The notes beneath the pieces were generated by a model. It was not told the DNA's origin. It did not search any database and saw nothing but the letters and a program-made list of their open reading frames with translations. The position numbers and the translations under genes are program-made. A DNA stretch of 64,000 nt. Source: Sinohyriopsis cumingii (Eukaryota > Mollusca > Bivalvia > Unionida > Unionidae). The stretch lies in assembly GCA_028554795.2 (NCBI GenBank), contig CM068827.1:68997809-69061808 (forward strand), written 5' to 3'. This document shows positions 13,452-24,790 of this stretch, piece by piece (within the stretch, counting starts at the first letter, position 1; each line of letters begins with the position of its first letter).

Positions 13452-14629
13452 TGGGGCCATAAATAAGCTCGCTGTAAACAACTTGCAGTGAGTATTGTGA
13501 TCTAAAGATGCATATATCAAAAATGATTTGCAAGCATTTAAATATAGAAAGATGAAGCCCTTGTCACATATATAAGAATGGTTACTAGAATGTAATGGTG
13601 ACTATACTAAAGCGTGCTGTCATATATCTGAAAACTTGGGTATCATTTAGAAAATCAAAACTAAAATCAATCACAACATGAGTAATATCTGCACACGCTC
13701 ACTTCTTTGTTCATTTTGTTTCCCTCATTTTGTTACTGCAATACAGCAGGAATGGGCTTAATAACAATGAACAAAGTTAATCATTAACCAATGCAACTTA
13801 ATTTTGAATACGTGGTAATTGTTCCAAAGAGCAGCCATAGGAAGCAGAAGGCATTTGGTAGTAACCATTCTGAATTTGTAGTGTCCAGTTTAATGACATC
13901 CTATCCAAATAAAATAGGAATTATCTTTCGGCTAAATCAGGGCACCAAATTAAAGGTGACTAATACAAATTTTAGGTACAATAGTTAAATATATCTACAT
14001 TTAAGATAACCCGTCCCAATTAAATATTAAAACTGGTATGTTCAGCACAAAACAAAGTTACAAACATGTTCTGTTCCACCTCTCTGTAGTTCTACATTCA
14101 GTCTACAATATTTTCAAAGAATTGAAATAATGTGAAACTATAAAACAAATACAACATTACAAAATATGCAAGTAATTGAAATTAAAAAAAATAATAAAAA
14201 TAAACAAAACTTGAAATAAACTATAAATATATACAATCTCTGTCTTACAAGCACTAAAAGGTAGCAATGCTCAACCTTGGTCGTTTCATGTGTTATTTTA
14301 TTATATCGTCCACGCACATATCTACAACAAACATGTATATTCTGTATAGTACTTGCCTTTATTGTTTGTGTTTTGTTCTAGTGTTCTTTGTGCAATGGTC
14401 AGTTATATATTTTGTGCCCTTGAAAATGGAATCTAATATAGACCATGAAAGCAATCGGGCTGATTTCATGCAAGTTTTGGATAGCTGTTTGTCAGTTTTC
14501 CTTGCATTAATATTAGTCTTTCTTCTTATGTTTTGATACTTTTTACTTCTCTCTTATTTAAAAGAACATAGTTTATAACTTTACATTTGGATAAAATCTT
14601 AAAACAAAGATTTGATTTCGTAGTCTTGA
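13452..14629. other. Unannotated intergenic stretch
   Basis: No supported gene. An 89-codon plus-strand frame at 14267-14536 has two hydrophobic stretches but no upstream context, splice signals or family resemblance. Confidence 0.45.
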
Positions 14630-15290
14630 GGGAAGGATGCATAAATATATTTGGGGGAGGGGTAAACAAGTAGACTAGTGGTCTGTGGGATGGAACCCCC
14701 AATAGAGGCTTAAGGTCGATGCCACATCTCCTGCATTTTAGCATGTCAAGGGCATATTTTTTAAACATCTGCCTGTAAAGGGAATTTATTACAGGGTATA
14801 ATGGTATCAACTGTACAACCCCAGATGGTTGGAGCTTAAGGTCTAGGAAACATTGGATTCAGAAATAAACAACAAAAGCAGCTGTTATTGGTGAATAATG
14901 TGAGATTCATACTTTCTTTTAGGCTTAAAACAAAGCTGAGCCTCATGGCAATATGTGAGATTATGTTAATTCCTATCTATATCATTTTTTTTATTTGTTA
15001 TGATTATTTTTTTTAAATATGGTACACATGACTGAAAATTAGTCTGTTGTGATTAGACAACTCTTACCCTTGTCTAGTTCCAGCAGAGCTATCTCTCTTA
15101 AATACTATGGAGTACCTGGTTCTGTCCTTGTCAAATTGACAACCTAAAATTGTCCTTTATGACAGTGTGTGGCATACATGCTGAGGTAAGAAAGAAAGCA
15201 TATTTATTTCACAAAACATTAGCATTGAGGTATATGGAAAAACAATTGGTACCATGATACCTATTGGGAATAACAGTCTCAAAGTGTATC
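14630..15290. repeat. Unclassified dispersed repeat R, copy 1
   Basis: Two blocks recur elsewhere in the window. GTAAACAAGTAG...GGTCTGTGGGATGGA...CTCCTGCAT is shared with 23180-23330. TATTTATTTCACAAAACATTAGCATT followed by TATGGAAAAACAA is shared with 18475-18540. No terminal repeats or coding sequence are seen, so its class is unknown. Confidence 0.65.
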
Positions 15291-16392
15291 CACAGAAACA
15301 CATACATGGGGGTGGAATGTATGACTTATACTAGTTTGATGTAGGAAAACAAATGGATGCTGAACATTTCTGGTCAAATATCACAAAAACACGATAAAAT
15401 GTATGAAATCTGCAGAAAATAATACACAAGTTGGCTTTGGATGGGGCTTTTGATGACTATATCTATGACATACATTTGATTTGTATTGCCGATGGAATTA
15501 TGTCCGTTTATTCAGCTCGAAGATTGGCATACATGCAACAAAATGAGTTATTGGAACATAATATAGTTGATTTTATTTTACCTGCAAAAGATGAAAAATC
15601 ATGTATAAAAAACAACTGTCTTGTTCTTGTAAGGCATGTCATAAACCAAGATAGAGAACACTCTAGGTTCAGTTGTAGATAGATCACTTTGTATCACATA
15701 GGATATTCTGGTATGAGTAATTTTAGGTAATTTATTAAAGATAGGATATTCCTTCTCACTTTGATTTTATTTGTCCTGCAATAATTGTGCTTTTTTTAAA
15801 GAATTTCCTGCCTTGAAATTGTTCATGCAGTTTACTTAGATAAGTTCTCTTGCATTCCATTTTGTTGAAGTAGCAGGGAATATCAACAGACAAGAGCAGT
15901 TTCTTTAAGTCAGCATTTCCCATTGACACTTGTATAAGCCCAATTATAACCTACTATTAACTTTCAGTTGATTCTATTTATGTATGTCCAGCTGTTCTTG
16001 TGGAATTTCAATATTAGGTCAAACATTCTTTTGAGTGGTAACCGTATTAGTCACATATTGGCCATTCCTTCCATTCAAGTCCACTCCGTTCTGCAAACTT
16101 TGCATCCCATCACAAGAATCCAAATTGGTGTGGCATCATATCTGCATGGTTACTGAATGCTGCATCCCACATGCCAATCATGTAGCAAAAATGAACTATG
16201 TGTTATAAAAGAACCACCTCATGTCAAAAAACAAAATTACATCACTCATGAGATCTCCACTACATACAGAAGCCTCGATATTGGCTTCTCGCTTTAACAA
16301 TAACGTATTTTTGAATAATTTTCTTGCACTGAAGTTAATACATATATTCATGAACTCATTTATATTAAATGGATAATATACTGGAAGAAATA
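15291..16392. other. Unannotated intergenic stretch
   Basis: An 83-codon plus-strand frame at 15431-15682 is the longest open segment. It has no recognisable domain and no splice signals that support it. Confidence 0.45.
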
Positions 16393-16622
16393 AAAATACC
16401 ACACCTTATGTATATCATCCAGTTATCTCCCTTACATCAGACATAACATTTCAAGAAATAGAAAAATACCACACCTTAAAAATACCACACGTTATGTATA
16501 TTATTCAGCTATCTCCCTTACATCAGACATAACATTTCAAGAAACAGAAAAATACCACGCCTTATGTATATCATTCAGTTATCTCCCTTACATCAGACAT
16601 AACATTTCAAGAAATAGAAACT
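16393..16622. repeat. ~80-bp tandem repeat, three copies
   Basis: The unit runs AAATACCACACCTTATGTATATCAT...CAGTTATCTCCCTTACATCAGACATAACATTTCAAGAAA, repeated three times with few changes; the first junction includes an extra partial copy of AAAATACCACAC. It carries GTTATCTCCCTT, a motif I know as very common in molluscan repeats. Confidence 0.9.
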
Positions 16623-16691
16623 CACATTGTCAGTGATTGGTAATGAAAATAAAGAGAAGAGTTGTGAAGTATTATATTATACCTCAATCTC

Positions 16692-17294
16692 AACTCATTA
16701 ACCCCAGGAGGTTTTTGTCGTTTTTGCCTGAAATGCGAGTAGGAAACACATTTTGGGGTCTATTTCTGAATACGTCCTAATACATCGACTTCCAAGAGAA
16801 TTCCCATAAACCTAATGCCTATAGTTAGAAAGATCTTTTACCCGTGGCTATTTCGCTCACGCATGAGCAGAAGGGTGAACGTTGGAGGTTTTTTCTTCTT
16901 TTTTTGTTGTTGCTTAAAAGACCCATCATTTTCGTATCGAGACCAATCTTTATTCCAAATGCCCACCTTATCCTACTTTTTGCAGAGGTACACCTGTCTG
17001 TCTTCAGTTGAGGCCGGTCTGCCTTAGATTCGAGGCCAAAAGTCTAAAATCCAGACACGAAGTCGGATTCCGACCAGGGCCGAATTTTGGGGTGGAAAAA
17101 ATTGGGTCAAATAAATTTGGTTTTTCCCTCTGTATTTTGTAGTGCAACTAGAACGTCCAGATTATTTGGTATCATTATAGAGCTACATGTGTCTACCTTT
17201 CTATAATACCACCCTCTTTAGTGTATCATACAGAGCTCGGGAGTAGGATACTACCTCCTGCCGCGTAAACGTGGCGCCAGGGGTTAATGAGTTA
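16692..17294. mobile_element. MITE-like element with TTAA at both ends (piggyBac-like)
   Basis: A 603-bp segment is bounded by an inverted repeat, AACTCATTAACCCC at the left and its inverse at the right. If TTAA is taken as the target duplication, the element proper starts CCCCAGG and ends CCAGGGG, which fits piggyBac-type non-autonomous elements. The inverted match extends outside TTAA by six bases, so the true border is uncertain. No transposase frame is present. Confidence 0.6.
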
Positions 17295-18424
17295 ATGCAA
17301 ATGTACATAGAAGTGAATAATTTTCACACAAGTTTACAATTTAAAAACTGATAAAGTATATCCTGTTAGGTTTAGGTACTTTTCTGCCTAACTCAAGCCC
17401 ATTACTGTTAATTTCTTATGTAGAAGAAATATAAATCATATGCATCTACATTATCTATATTATTCACGCTATTATTTTAGATGATAATGCACACTACTTC
17501 ACCTGAAGTTTCTGTGCTTGTGAGGAATGTTCTAGCACATGTGCATTGAGACTGTACTTAGACCTATGGGGCACTGCCTCCATATATTTATCTAAGGTAA
17601 GGTCAGTCAAACTTTCACTTTTCATTTTTCTCAGTGTTGCTTTGTCTCCTTTAATTTCTTTATCATAAGCTACACCTCTCTTTCATATATAAACTTTCCT
17701 TCTGTTTTAACTCCATTTGAATCGCTTTGCTTATTACTTATCTTTGGCATTTTTCTGCATCTTATTCCCAAAATGTCACCCCAAATCCAACATAACCTCT
17801 TCCAAGCTATGATATACTTACTATATTTGGTGACAAATTGGCTTACCGCAGCAATTTTTATTCACAACACAAAGGAGGGAATCTTACTATTTGTGTTACA
17901 AAGATGATGAGTAGGTAGACCTTTGTGTGTGGACTTGGGGTTAGTGACCTCATGTATCTGCAGATAGTATAAAGTGTTCAAAGCTTATACTTTACAATAA
18001 GATTGGTTCATGTCAACCTGTCTCTGATGTTAAGTTCTGCATCTACCAAACAAATATAAAGTCCCTTTATTTTAGATGCATTGTACTTTTTGAAGTAGGA
18101 GAGGTTCATACTAATTGGTACATTGACCTTTGACCTAGTTATTACATAATATGATATAATGTGATTTATCCCATATAACCCATGTGAAGTTCAATTAGTG
18201 CTGATATGGATAGAAACCCAACTCATGGTTAACACAGTTCATTTTATTCCCAAAATGTATTTTGGTAGTCAAGCACACAGCTGAAATAGTTCGATGACCA
18301 TTACATACACATTAATGTAAGACACAGCTTGGTATCTACATAAAATTGTTTCTGACAAGCAAGACTAAGTACACTTGTTACTTGTACAGTCCCAAGCTAT
18401 ATCACAGATTATTGAAAAAATTAA
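17295..18424. other. Unannotated intergenic stretch
   Basis: No gene, tandem repeat or family-level similarity recognised. Confidence 0.45.
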
Positions 18425-19009
18425 GGTTGGCTATGTGTATAACGGTACGAATTGTACAACCCAGGATAGAAAGTATATTTAATTCACAAAACATCAGCAT
18501 TCAGGCCAATGGAAAAAACAAATGATACCTTAGTAACGTTCTGCCCGAACTAATTGTTGTTGTTTGTTTGTTTTGTACTGGCGCACCTCCACCTCCTAGG
18601 ATCAGATCCGTACCTTGCCTTGACGCACAATCTTGATATCACTTAGAAAAGATTTTGTTAGTCACTAGACGTAAACAGTCATACTAACGAATGATGGGGA
18701 TGGGAAATTTTAATTTATGGTAAAGAATAACAAAATCAGTTTGTCTGGAGAATGGAAAGCACTTAATAATTTCCCTTTGTTCATTTAACACAAATACGGG
18801 TCAGGTCAGACAAAACATTACTGGTATTATGGATTAGTGGGGTTTGGAAGCAGCATTTAGGAAGTGTGTATGTGTATATGTGTTTGCTCCATCGCACTTT
18901 CCACACAAATGTACCACAGTAAAATTAAAATTTTCCTACCCTATTCATTTACTAGTCTGCAAACCGGATACCGATATGCGTAAAATGGAAAAACATTAAA
19001 CTACTGCAA
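18425..19009. repeat. Dispersed repeat R, copy 2
   Basis: Matches 23330-23820 in the same orientation over several hundred bases. Shared landmarks are CACCTCCTAGGATC against CACTTCCTAGGATC, AAAGATTTTGTTAGTCACTA, AATAACAAAATCA-TTTGTCTGG, GGTTTGGAAGCAGC and GCACCACAGTAAA-like text. Its left part matches copy 1 (15200-15265). It runs directly into 46-bp minisatellite units. Confidence 0.75.
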
Positions 19010-19109
19010 GGATGAGAGTACTAATTCATGAGAACATGAAGTTGATGGTATAATACAAAAAAAGAGTACTAATTCATGAGAACATGAAGTCGATTGTTCA
19101 AAACTTATA
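19010..19109. repeat. 46-bp minisatellite units, left outlier
   Basis: Two units of AGAGTACTAATTCATGAGAA...GAAGT-GAT, the same repeat as the main array at 20434-21012. The two parts are separated by the 19110-20437 insertion. Confidence 0.85.
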
Positions 19110-19221
19110 GGTTACTGCATTTGTATGGGAAAAGATGAACGAGTGTTTTGCACGACCTTGGGAGTGCAGTATATCCATCCGACAAAACGAGTTCATATTT
19201 TCCCATACAAATGCAGTAACC
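19110..19221. repeat. Perfect 24-bp inverted repeat with hairpin potential
   Basis: 19110-19133 is the exact reverse complement of 19198-19221. The match continues imperfectly inward (GATGAACGAGTGTTTTG against CAAAACGAGTTCATA), giving a 112-bp near-palindrome. Confidence 0.93.
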
Positions 19222-19926
19222 TTTTTATTATATGCTCATTTTTTAATTCTACCTAAGGCTTAATTATAGAAACAAAATACACTACAAGAAACAACGTAAA
19301 TGAATGTATGCTGTATTCCAAACTAAATATACAAGTGCATATTCATCTTTACGCAACAACAACATTATTACAGCGCACATAACTCCGCCCAGATAAATCT
19401 GAAGTTAGTCGCTCGCTCGACATAACTTTGGAACGAAAATGGCGTGTCTAGTTAAAATTGACATTTGGAGTTATATTGTGAATGAATGTGCAATGCAATA
19501 ACTTTTCCATTTGATCTGGAATGAATCGATTTTGGCATTTTTTTCTTCTTTCGATTCTACGATATTTCGTGATAATGGACTAGATTTGTATGTGACAATT
19601 CCACAAGAAATACATGGGACTGAAGAAGCTAGGGGTAAGTGTGTTGACATCTGCAAATTTGTTTCTGTTTCTGTCATTGAATGTTTGAAATCATAATGTG
19701 GTATAAATATGAAGTCTTTCAATTGCAATTATCAAAAAGACGCTATGGAATTTAATGCTTATTTCATTTTGAGTTCAGTTAGGAAGATGTAATTGCACTT
19801 ATCATCGAAATTACTGTACAATTTCGAAATGTGTAATCAAGATTGAGAACCTATGACATGGCTCATGTAATTCGGATTTGCAGAACAAAGAAAGTACATT
19901 TTGAGGAAATTCAGGATGTAAAACTG

Positions 19927-20018
<92 letters not shown>

Positions 20019-20437
20019 CCATTCTTATCACCGGCTAAGGAAGACAGTATATGATTTGTCACTTGTATGTTATTTGTAATGACCTTTTTTTTCGTCTGTT
20101 GTATACTGCAGCTAGCCTAAATCCGAAACATTGTATCAAAGCGGAATGTGCCAAAGCAGCTGGTATGTGGCACTCCACAAAACATCTGTTTTAGTTCATT
20201 CAGAAACAAATTTAAACAACCACAACTTAAAGCGCCTCTTACGCGAGTGTACATGATTTGTTTACAAATCAAAATTGCTGGCGTCTGCGTCCATTGTTTG
20301 TTTACAATAGAAAGTAGTTCCTTTATGCACGTGAATGCTACATGTGTATTGGCGCGCGGGTTCAGTATCGGGTAATACTGCACGATTCTGACAATGTAAA
20401 GTTAACGGGGACAAAATGAGCATATAATAAAAAAAGA
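19222..20437. mobile_element. Candidate ~1.2-kb inserted element with 21-bp inverted ends
   Basis: TTTTTATTATATGCTCATTTT at 19222 is inverted at about 20413-20435, and both ends abut the same 46-bp minisatellite, so the segment looks like an insertion into the array. Inside are a (TA)n tract and weakly exon-like plus-strand pieces. An open segment ends in GAAGCTAGGG before GTAAGTG at about 19634. A phase-compatible segment runs from 20112 (after CTGCAG) to about 20159 (before GTATGTGG). I recognise no protein and no transposase, and the target duplication is unclear. Confidence 0.45.
19933..20015. repeat. (TA)n microsatellite
   Basis: About 41 TA units within the candidate inserted element. 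Confidence 0.98.
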
Positions 20438-21012
20438 GTACTGATTCATGAGAATATGAAGTCGACTATTTATTACAAAAAGAGTACTTATTCATGAGAA
20501 TATTAAGTCGACTGTTTAATACAAAAAGAGTACTTATTCATGAGAATATTAAGTCGACTGTTTAATACAAAAAGAGTAATAATTCATGAGAATAAGAAGT
20601 CGACTTTTTAATACAAAAAGAGTACTAATTAATGAGAATATGAAGTCGACTGTTTATTACAAAAAGAGTACTAATTCATTAGAATATGAAGTCGACTGTT
20701 TATTACAAAAAGAGTACTAATTCATTAGAATATGAAGTCGACTGTTTATTACAAAATGAGTACTAATTCATGAGAATATAAAGTCGACTGTTTAATACAA
20801 AAAGAGTACTAATTCATGATAATATGAAGTCGACTGTTTAATACAAAAAGAGTGCTTATTCATGAGAATAAGAAGTCGACTTTTAATACAAAAAGAGTAC
20901 TAATTCATGAGAATATGAAGTCGACTGTTTAATACAAAAAGAATACTAATTCATGAGAATATGAAGTCGACTGTTTAATACAAAAAGAGTACTAATTCAT
21001 GAGAATATAAAG
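20434..21012. repeat. 46-bp minisatellite, main array of about 13 units
   Basis: The unit is GAGTACTAATTCATGAGAAT + ATGAAGTCGACTGTTTAATA + CAAAAA, and nearly all units contain GTCGAC. Units differ by one to four bases. Shorter arrays of the same unit lie at 19010-19109, 24600-24780 and 25120-25240. Confidence 0.97.
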
Positions 21013-21715
21013 CTACTGTAAACTATGCCATCATGTCGGCCAATTCCGCGCGTCGGGTAATTCTGCGCAACGATACGTCATTTCTGTGAACAGTTGATCA
21101 TGTGCTATTTTGGGTCAAAAATATCCATTTTGTATCAAGAAAGAACGATCTTACTTTAATTAAGAAAAGTGATATTCATAAAGTGTACACAAATATCCCA
21201 TATTTCAACTCGAAAGGCATATGAAAATACGATTTCTAAATCTCAACATTAAGACCCACTCCATGGCATTCTTAAATCTTTAACCCTGAAAATCCTATTT
21301 ACTATGTATCTCTTAGAATCATACAAATAAATATATTATATAAAGGTGGAAATGTATACCTTAAAAAATTCTGCATCTTAATGCAAGTTTCCAGTTTTGC
21401 ATGAAGTTGTCCCACACGTACAATATCATCTGCTACACAACATGTCAACTTGCCGCTAGAACGGCATTCTCAAGAAATTCCCCGGCATATATTCTGTTTC
21501 TAAATTCTTAAGTAATTCTTCCCCAGAAACAAGACATTGTAAACACATTACATCCTATTCATTGTTGTTTCTCTTCCACATATTAGCTTGTTAAAAAAAT
21601 ATAAATGTTGAATTTTACTCATGTTTTACAAGATAGGTTTAGTTTGCTTGATATCTCTTGCCATTTATTGGCATTGTTACGTTGAATTTTGTAAAACTAG
21701 CTATAAACCTGACCT
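21013..21715. other. Unannotated intergenic stretch
   Basis: No gene or repeat family recognised between the minisatellite and the next SINE. Confidence 0.45.
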
Positions 21716-22147
21716 GTGATTGGGATTTTTAAGGTAGCTTTAAAAAATTCAGTCATATCGTTACGATATCTGCAGCATGATGCCCCAGTGCTAGACATCG
21801 CTATAAACTGCCACATTGCAGACATCGTAGCGATATGACTGAAAAATTGTTAAAGCTACGTTAAAAATCCTAATCACACACACACACGATGTCTGCAGTG
21901 TGGCAGTTTATAGTGATGTCTAGTAGTGGGGCATCATGTAGCATACAGGTGGCATGATGTCCCACCCAGGCACATTATCCTGACACCAGGCCGACCAGTC
22001 CTAACAATAACCTCTTAATGCTGAGCGCCAAGCAAGGTAGCTGTCAGTACCATTTTTGTAAGTCTTTGGTATGACTCGGCCGGGGGTTCGAACCCAAGAC
22101 CTCCGCATCCGAGACGGACGCTCTAACCACTAGGTCACCGAAGCGGT
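21716..22147 (-). mobile_element. SINE-A, minus strand, interrupted by a second SINE-A
   Basis: A full-length SINE-A with head at 22147 (AGCGGTCACCTAGTGG-type inverse) and a tRNA B-box inverse GGGTTCGAACC-like at about 22083. It is interrupted at 21776-21887 by a separate, oppositely oriented copy. Removing the insert restores a normal tail. Confidence 0.9.
21776..21887 (+). mobile_element. 5'-truncated SINE-A nested inside another SINE-A
   Basis: A 112-bp plus-strand 3' fragment from CATGATGCCCCAGTGCTAGA to the (CA)n tail. It is flanked by GATATCTGCAG (21765-21775) and GATGTCTGCAG (21888-21898), an 11-bp target duplication with one mismatch. Confidence 0.88.
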
Positions 22148-22379
22148 AAAAACATGACATAATTACTCGACTGATATGCTGACAGAAACAGTCCAAAGTA
22201 ACGTATTTCAGTTATATATCCCGATGCATAAACATTGCATCTTTTCAAAGCTGTGCGCAGAATAGACCGACATATCGCGTGTCATGAAAACACGGGGGTG
22301 GTATCCCGTGTGTCCAAAATTAATATTATCTTGAACAGAATATTCTGGTGACAATTGCCTCTTTTCAAATAGTAGGCTA
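22148..22379. other. Unannotated spacer
   Basis: No gene or repeat recognised between the nested SINE and the duplicated segment starting near 22480. Confidence 0.4.
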
Positions 22380-22479
22380 AGTATTGCAGTATTTTATATT
22401 CGTCAATCGGTCGAACTCGGTAAGCGTTTTGATTCAATATTGGAGACGGAAACCTAATGTACCCCGAAATGCCCTACAC

Positions 22480-22660
22480 CATTGTACATGTATTCAACAA
22501 TTTAGGAGGAAGGTTCAACGTTATTCACTTGTTGGCGGTAACAAGAAAATCATTACCTGTCATCAATCAACACGAGTATTATTTCACCATTTTCCTTAGA
22601 AAACAGTGGAAACTATCACGTAGTAAAACTGTGACGTTGCTATTGTTGTAAATCAATAAT
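22480..22660. repeat. Diverged duplicated segment, copy 1
   Basis: Matches 25425-25625 in the same orientation: CAACAATTTAGGAG, TTATTC-CTTGTTGG, AACAGTGGAAACTATCA and GCTATT-TTGTAAATCA. The spacing is about 2.95 kb. An open 71-codon frame covers part of this copy but is not conserved in the other, so it is not coding. Confidence 0.7.
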
Positions 22661-23164
22661 CATATCTATTCACTCTCAGTGCTGGATAATTGTAATGTTA
22701 AACGACGAGTCACCGTCTAGGATCGTAGCGGCTCGTATCGTTTACCTGTGATACATGTACTAGATAATAACTAGCTATTATATAGTTTACATAAGCAACG
22801 ATACGAGCCCCTGTGTGTAGGATTGGCTACATGTATGTCATGCAGAATAAGTAAGGTAAGTAGAAAATAGATCTTACTTCAGTCAGCTACATCTCATTCG
22901 GGTCTTCAATATTTGAACTTGACAAGTAAATATAGTAGGTGTCCGTAGTTTTTAAAATTACACATCAACTTCCGGCGTATATTTAACAACACAAAGTGAG
23001 GTAATTTAATAGTACTCGTCTCATACACCTCACGAGTTATCTCCCTTGGGCGCGATAATGCTACTGCCACAGCGCTGCATGTTTGGTGGTAAAAACCCAC
23101 CTGAGCAAAAATCAAACACACCCACCCACCCCAGTATTTATATTTGTCTCCAACGATATCCATA

Positions 23165-23816
23165 TACCATTGCAACGATGGGGGTCGGGTGTAAACAAGT
23201 AGGCGTGGGGTCTGTAGGACGGACCCCCCTGTAGGGGCCTAAGTTAGACACCACAGGAAGCTCCTGCATATTTAGCGTCTCCAGGGCAAACTTTTAACTA
23301 TCTAACTGCAAAAATAATTACTATATGAAACGTTCCGTGCTCATTTTGTTTGTTTGTTTGTTTTGCTTTGAAGAGACTCCACTTCCTAGGATCCGCATCC
23401 GGTCTTTACGTACAAATGATCAAGAGCATTACAAAACTATGTGAGTGAAACAGGAACAATCTTCATATCAATTAGACGAAAAAGATTTTGTTAGTCACTA
23501 AGTAAACTTAGTCATACTAATGAATCATGTGGATGATAAATTTTATTTTGTGATAACGAATAACAAAATCACTTTGTCTGGGGAATGGAATGTCTTTAAT
23601 AATTTCCTTTTGTTCATGTAAGACAAATAAGGGTGAATTAAGGTTTGCTTAAGTGAAGGACTATGCCTAGTGGGGTGGGTGTTTGGAAGCAGCGTTCAAG
23701 AAGTGCATATATGGGGTAAGGCTCCATCGTATTTTCCCCAGAAAGGCACCACAGTAAATTTAAATGTTCTTATCCTATCCATTAACTAATCCGAAAACTA
23801 GGTACCGATATACCAT
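23165..23816. repeat. Dispersed repeat R, copy 3
   Basis: The most complete copy. Its left block matches copy 1 (14640-14800) and its right block matches copy 2 (18540-19000). This shows that copies 1 and 2 are parts of one longer repeat. The right end is hit by a SINE-A. Confidence 0.75.
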
Positions 23817-23824
23817 CTCATTAT

Positions 23825-24406
23825 GACCGCTCCGGTGGCCTAGTGGTTAGAGCGTCCGCCTCGGATGCGAGAGGTCGTGGGTTCGATCCAGGGGCTGATT
23901 AAAGCTCACTGGTCCCCTAAGCACTGACAAATCTTGGTGCCCCCCTCCTTTCCACTTACATCTGGGAAGATAACCCTAGGGTGCACCATGATCAAGAAAC
24001 AGAACATTATGATCAATTTGCACTAGTTTTATCAATTTTTTTTACAAATCTTCATTCGTTTTTTTTTTCTCACCCTTTTCTCAACTTTGTGGTGCCCCCT
24101 TTGGCCCTGGTGCCCTAAGCACGTGCTTAGTCTGCTTAATTATTAATACGCCCCTGGTTCGATCCCTGGCCGATTCATGCCAAAGACACAAAAATGGTAC
24201 TCACAGCTGCCTCGCTAGGCGCTCAGCATTAAGAGGTTAGTGTTAGGACTGGTCGGCCTGGTGTCAGGATAATGTGACTGGGTGTGACATCATGCTACAT
24301 GTCTGCGGCATGATGCCCCAGTACTAGACATCACTACAAACTGCCACACTGCAGTCATCGTAGCGATATGACTGAAGAATTGTTAAAGCTACGTTAAAAA
24401 TCCAAA

Positions 24407-24450
<44 letters not shown>
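23825..24450 (+). mobile_element. SINE-A, full length, interrupted by a hAT-like MITE
   Basis: The head GACCGCTCCGGTGGCCTAGT carries an A-box-like GGCCTAGTGGTTAGAGCG and B box GGTTCGATCC; the body and a long (CA)n tail follow. Flanking CTCATTAT (23817-23824 and 24451-24458) is the target duplication. A 268-bp MITE sits inside the B-box region; without it the SINE is about 350 bp, a third of a hundred bases being CA tail. Like all copies it lacks a reading frame and would have relied on LINE machinery in trans. The tRNA ancestor is not certain. Confidence 0.93.
23889..24156. mobile_element. hAT-like MITE inserted in the SINE B box
   Basis: A 268-bp element begins CAGGGGCTGATTAA and ends in the inverse of CAGGGGCGTATTAAT. 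It is flanked by a perfect 8-bp duplication, GTTCGATC (23881-23888 and 24157-24164). An 8-bp target duplication and CAGGGGC-type ends are the hallmark of hAT elements. It has no coding capacity. A fragment of a relative is at 4205-4272. Confidence 0.9.
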
Positions 24451-24599
24451 CTCATTATAGTTAATCGTTATGAAAACATATCCTTCCTATACAGACGTGC
24501 AAAGTCTCCCAGCTTGCTTTAAATTATAATTCAGTTGAAAATTTGGAATTTTTTTACCTTCCATTTGCATTTAGAATTCACCTTTGAGGATCTAATATA

Positions 24600-24780
24600 T
24601 ATAAGTACTGCAACGATGAGAATAATAATTCATGACAATGTGAAAATGATGGTATAAATACAAAGAGTACTAAAATTATGACAATATGAAGTTTATGGTA
24701 TATTACAAAAAGAGTACTAGTTTATGACAATATTTGGTTATGGTATAATACAAAATTAGTATTAATTCACGACAGTGTGT
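24600..24780. repeat. 46-bp minisatellite units, diverged
   Basis: Four units of the GAGTACTAATTCATGA type, more diverged than the main array. The run is broken by the SINE-A at 24791 and continues at 25120-25240. Confidence 0.8.
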
Positions 24781-24790
24781 AGATTATTGT

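Noticed and set aside
23825-23890. tRNA-like sequences with A and B boxes (also at 7142, 22147, 25119, 45582, 58556, 62144)
   Set aside because: Each continues into a SINE body and most have target duplications. They cannot fold as complete mature tRNAs, so they are SINE heads.
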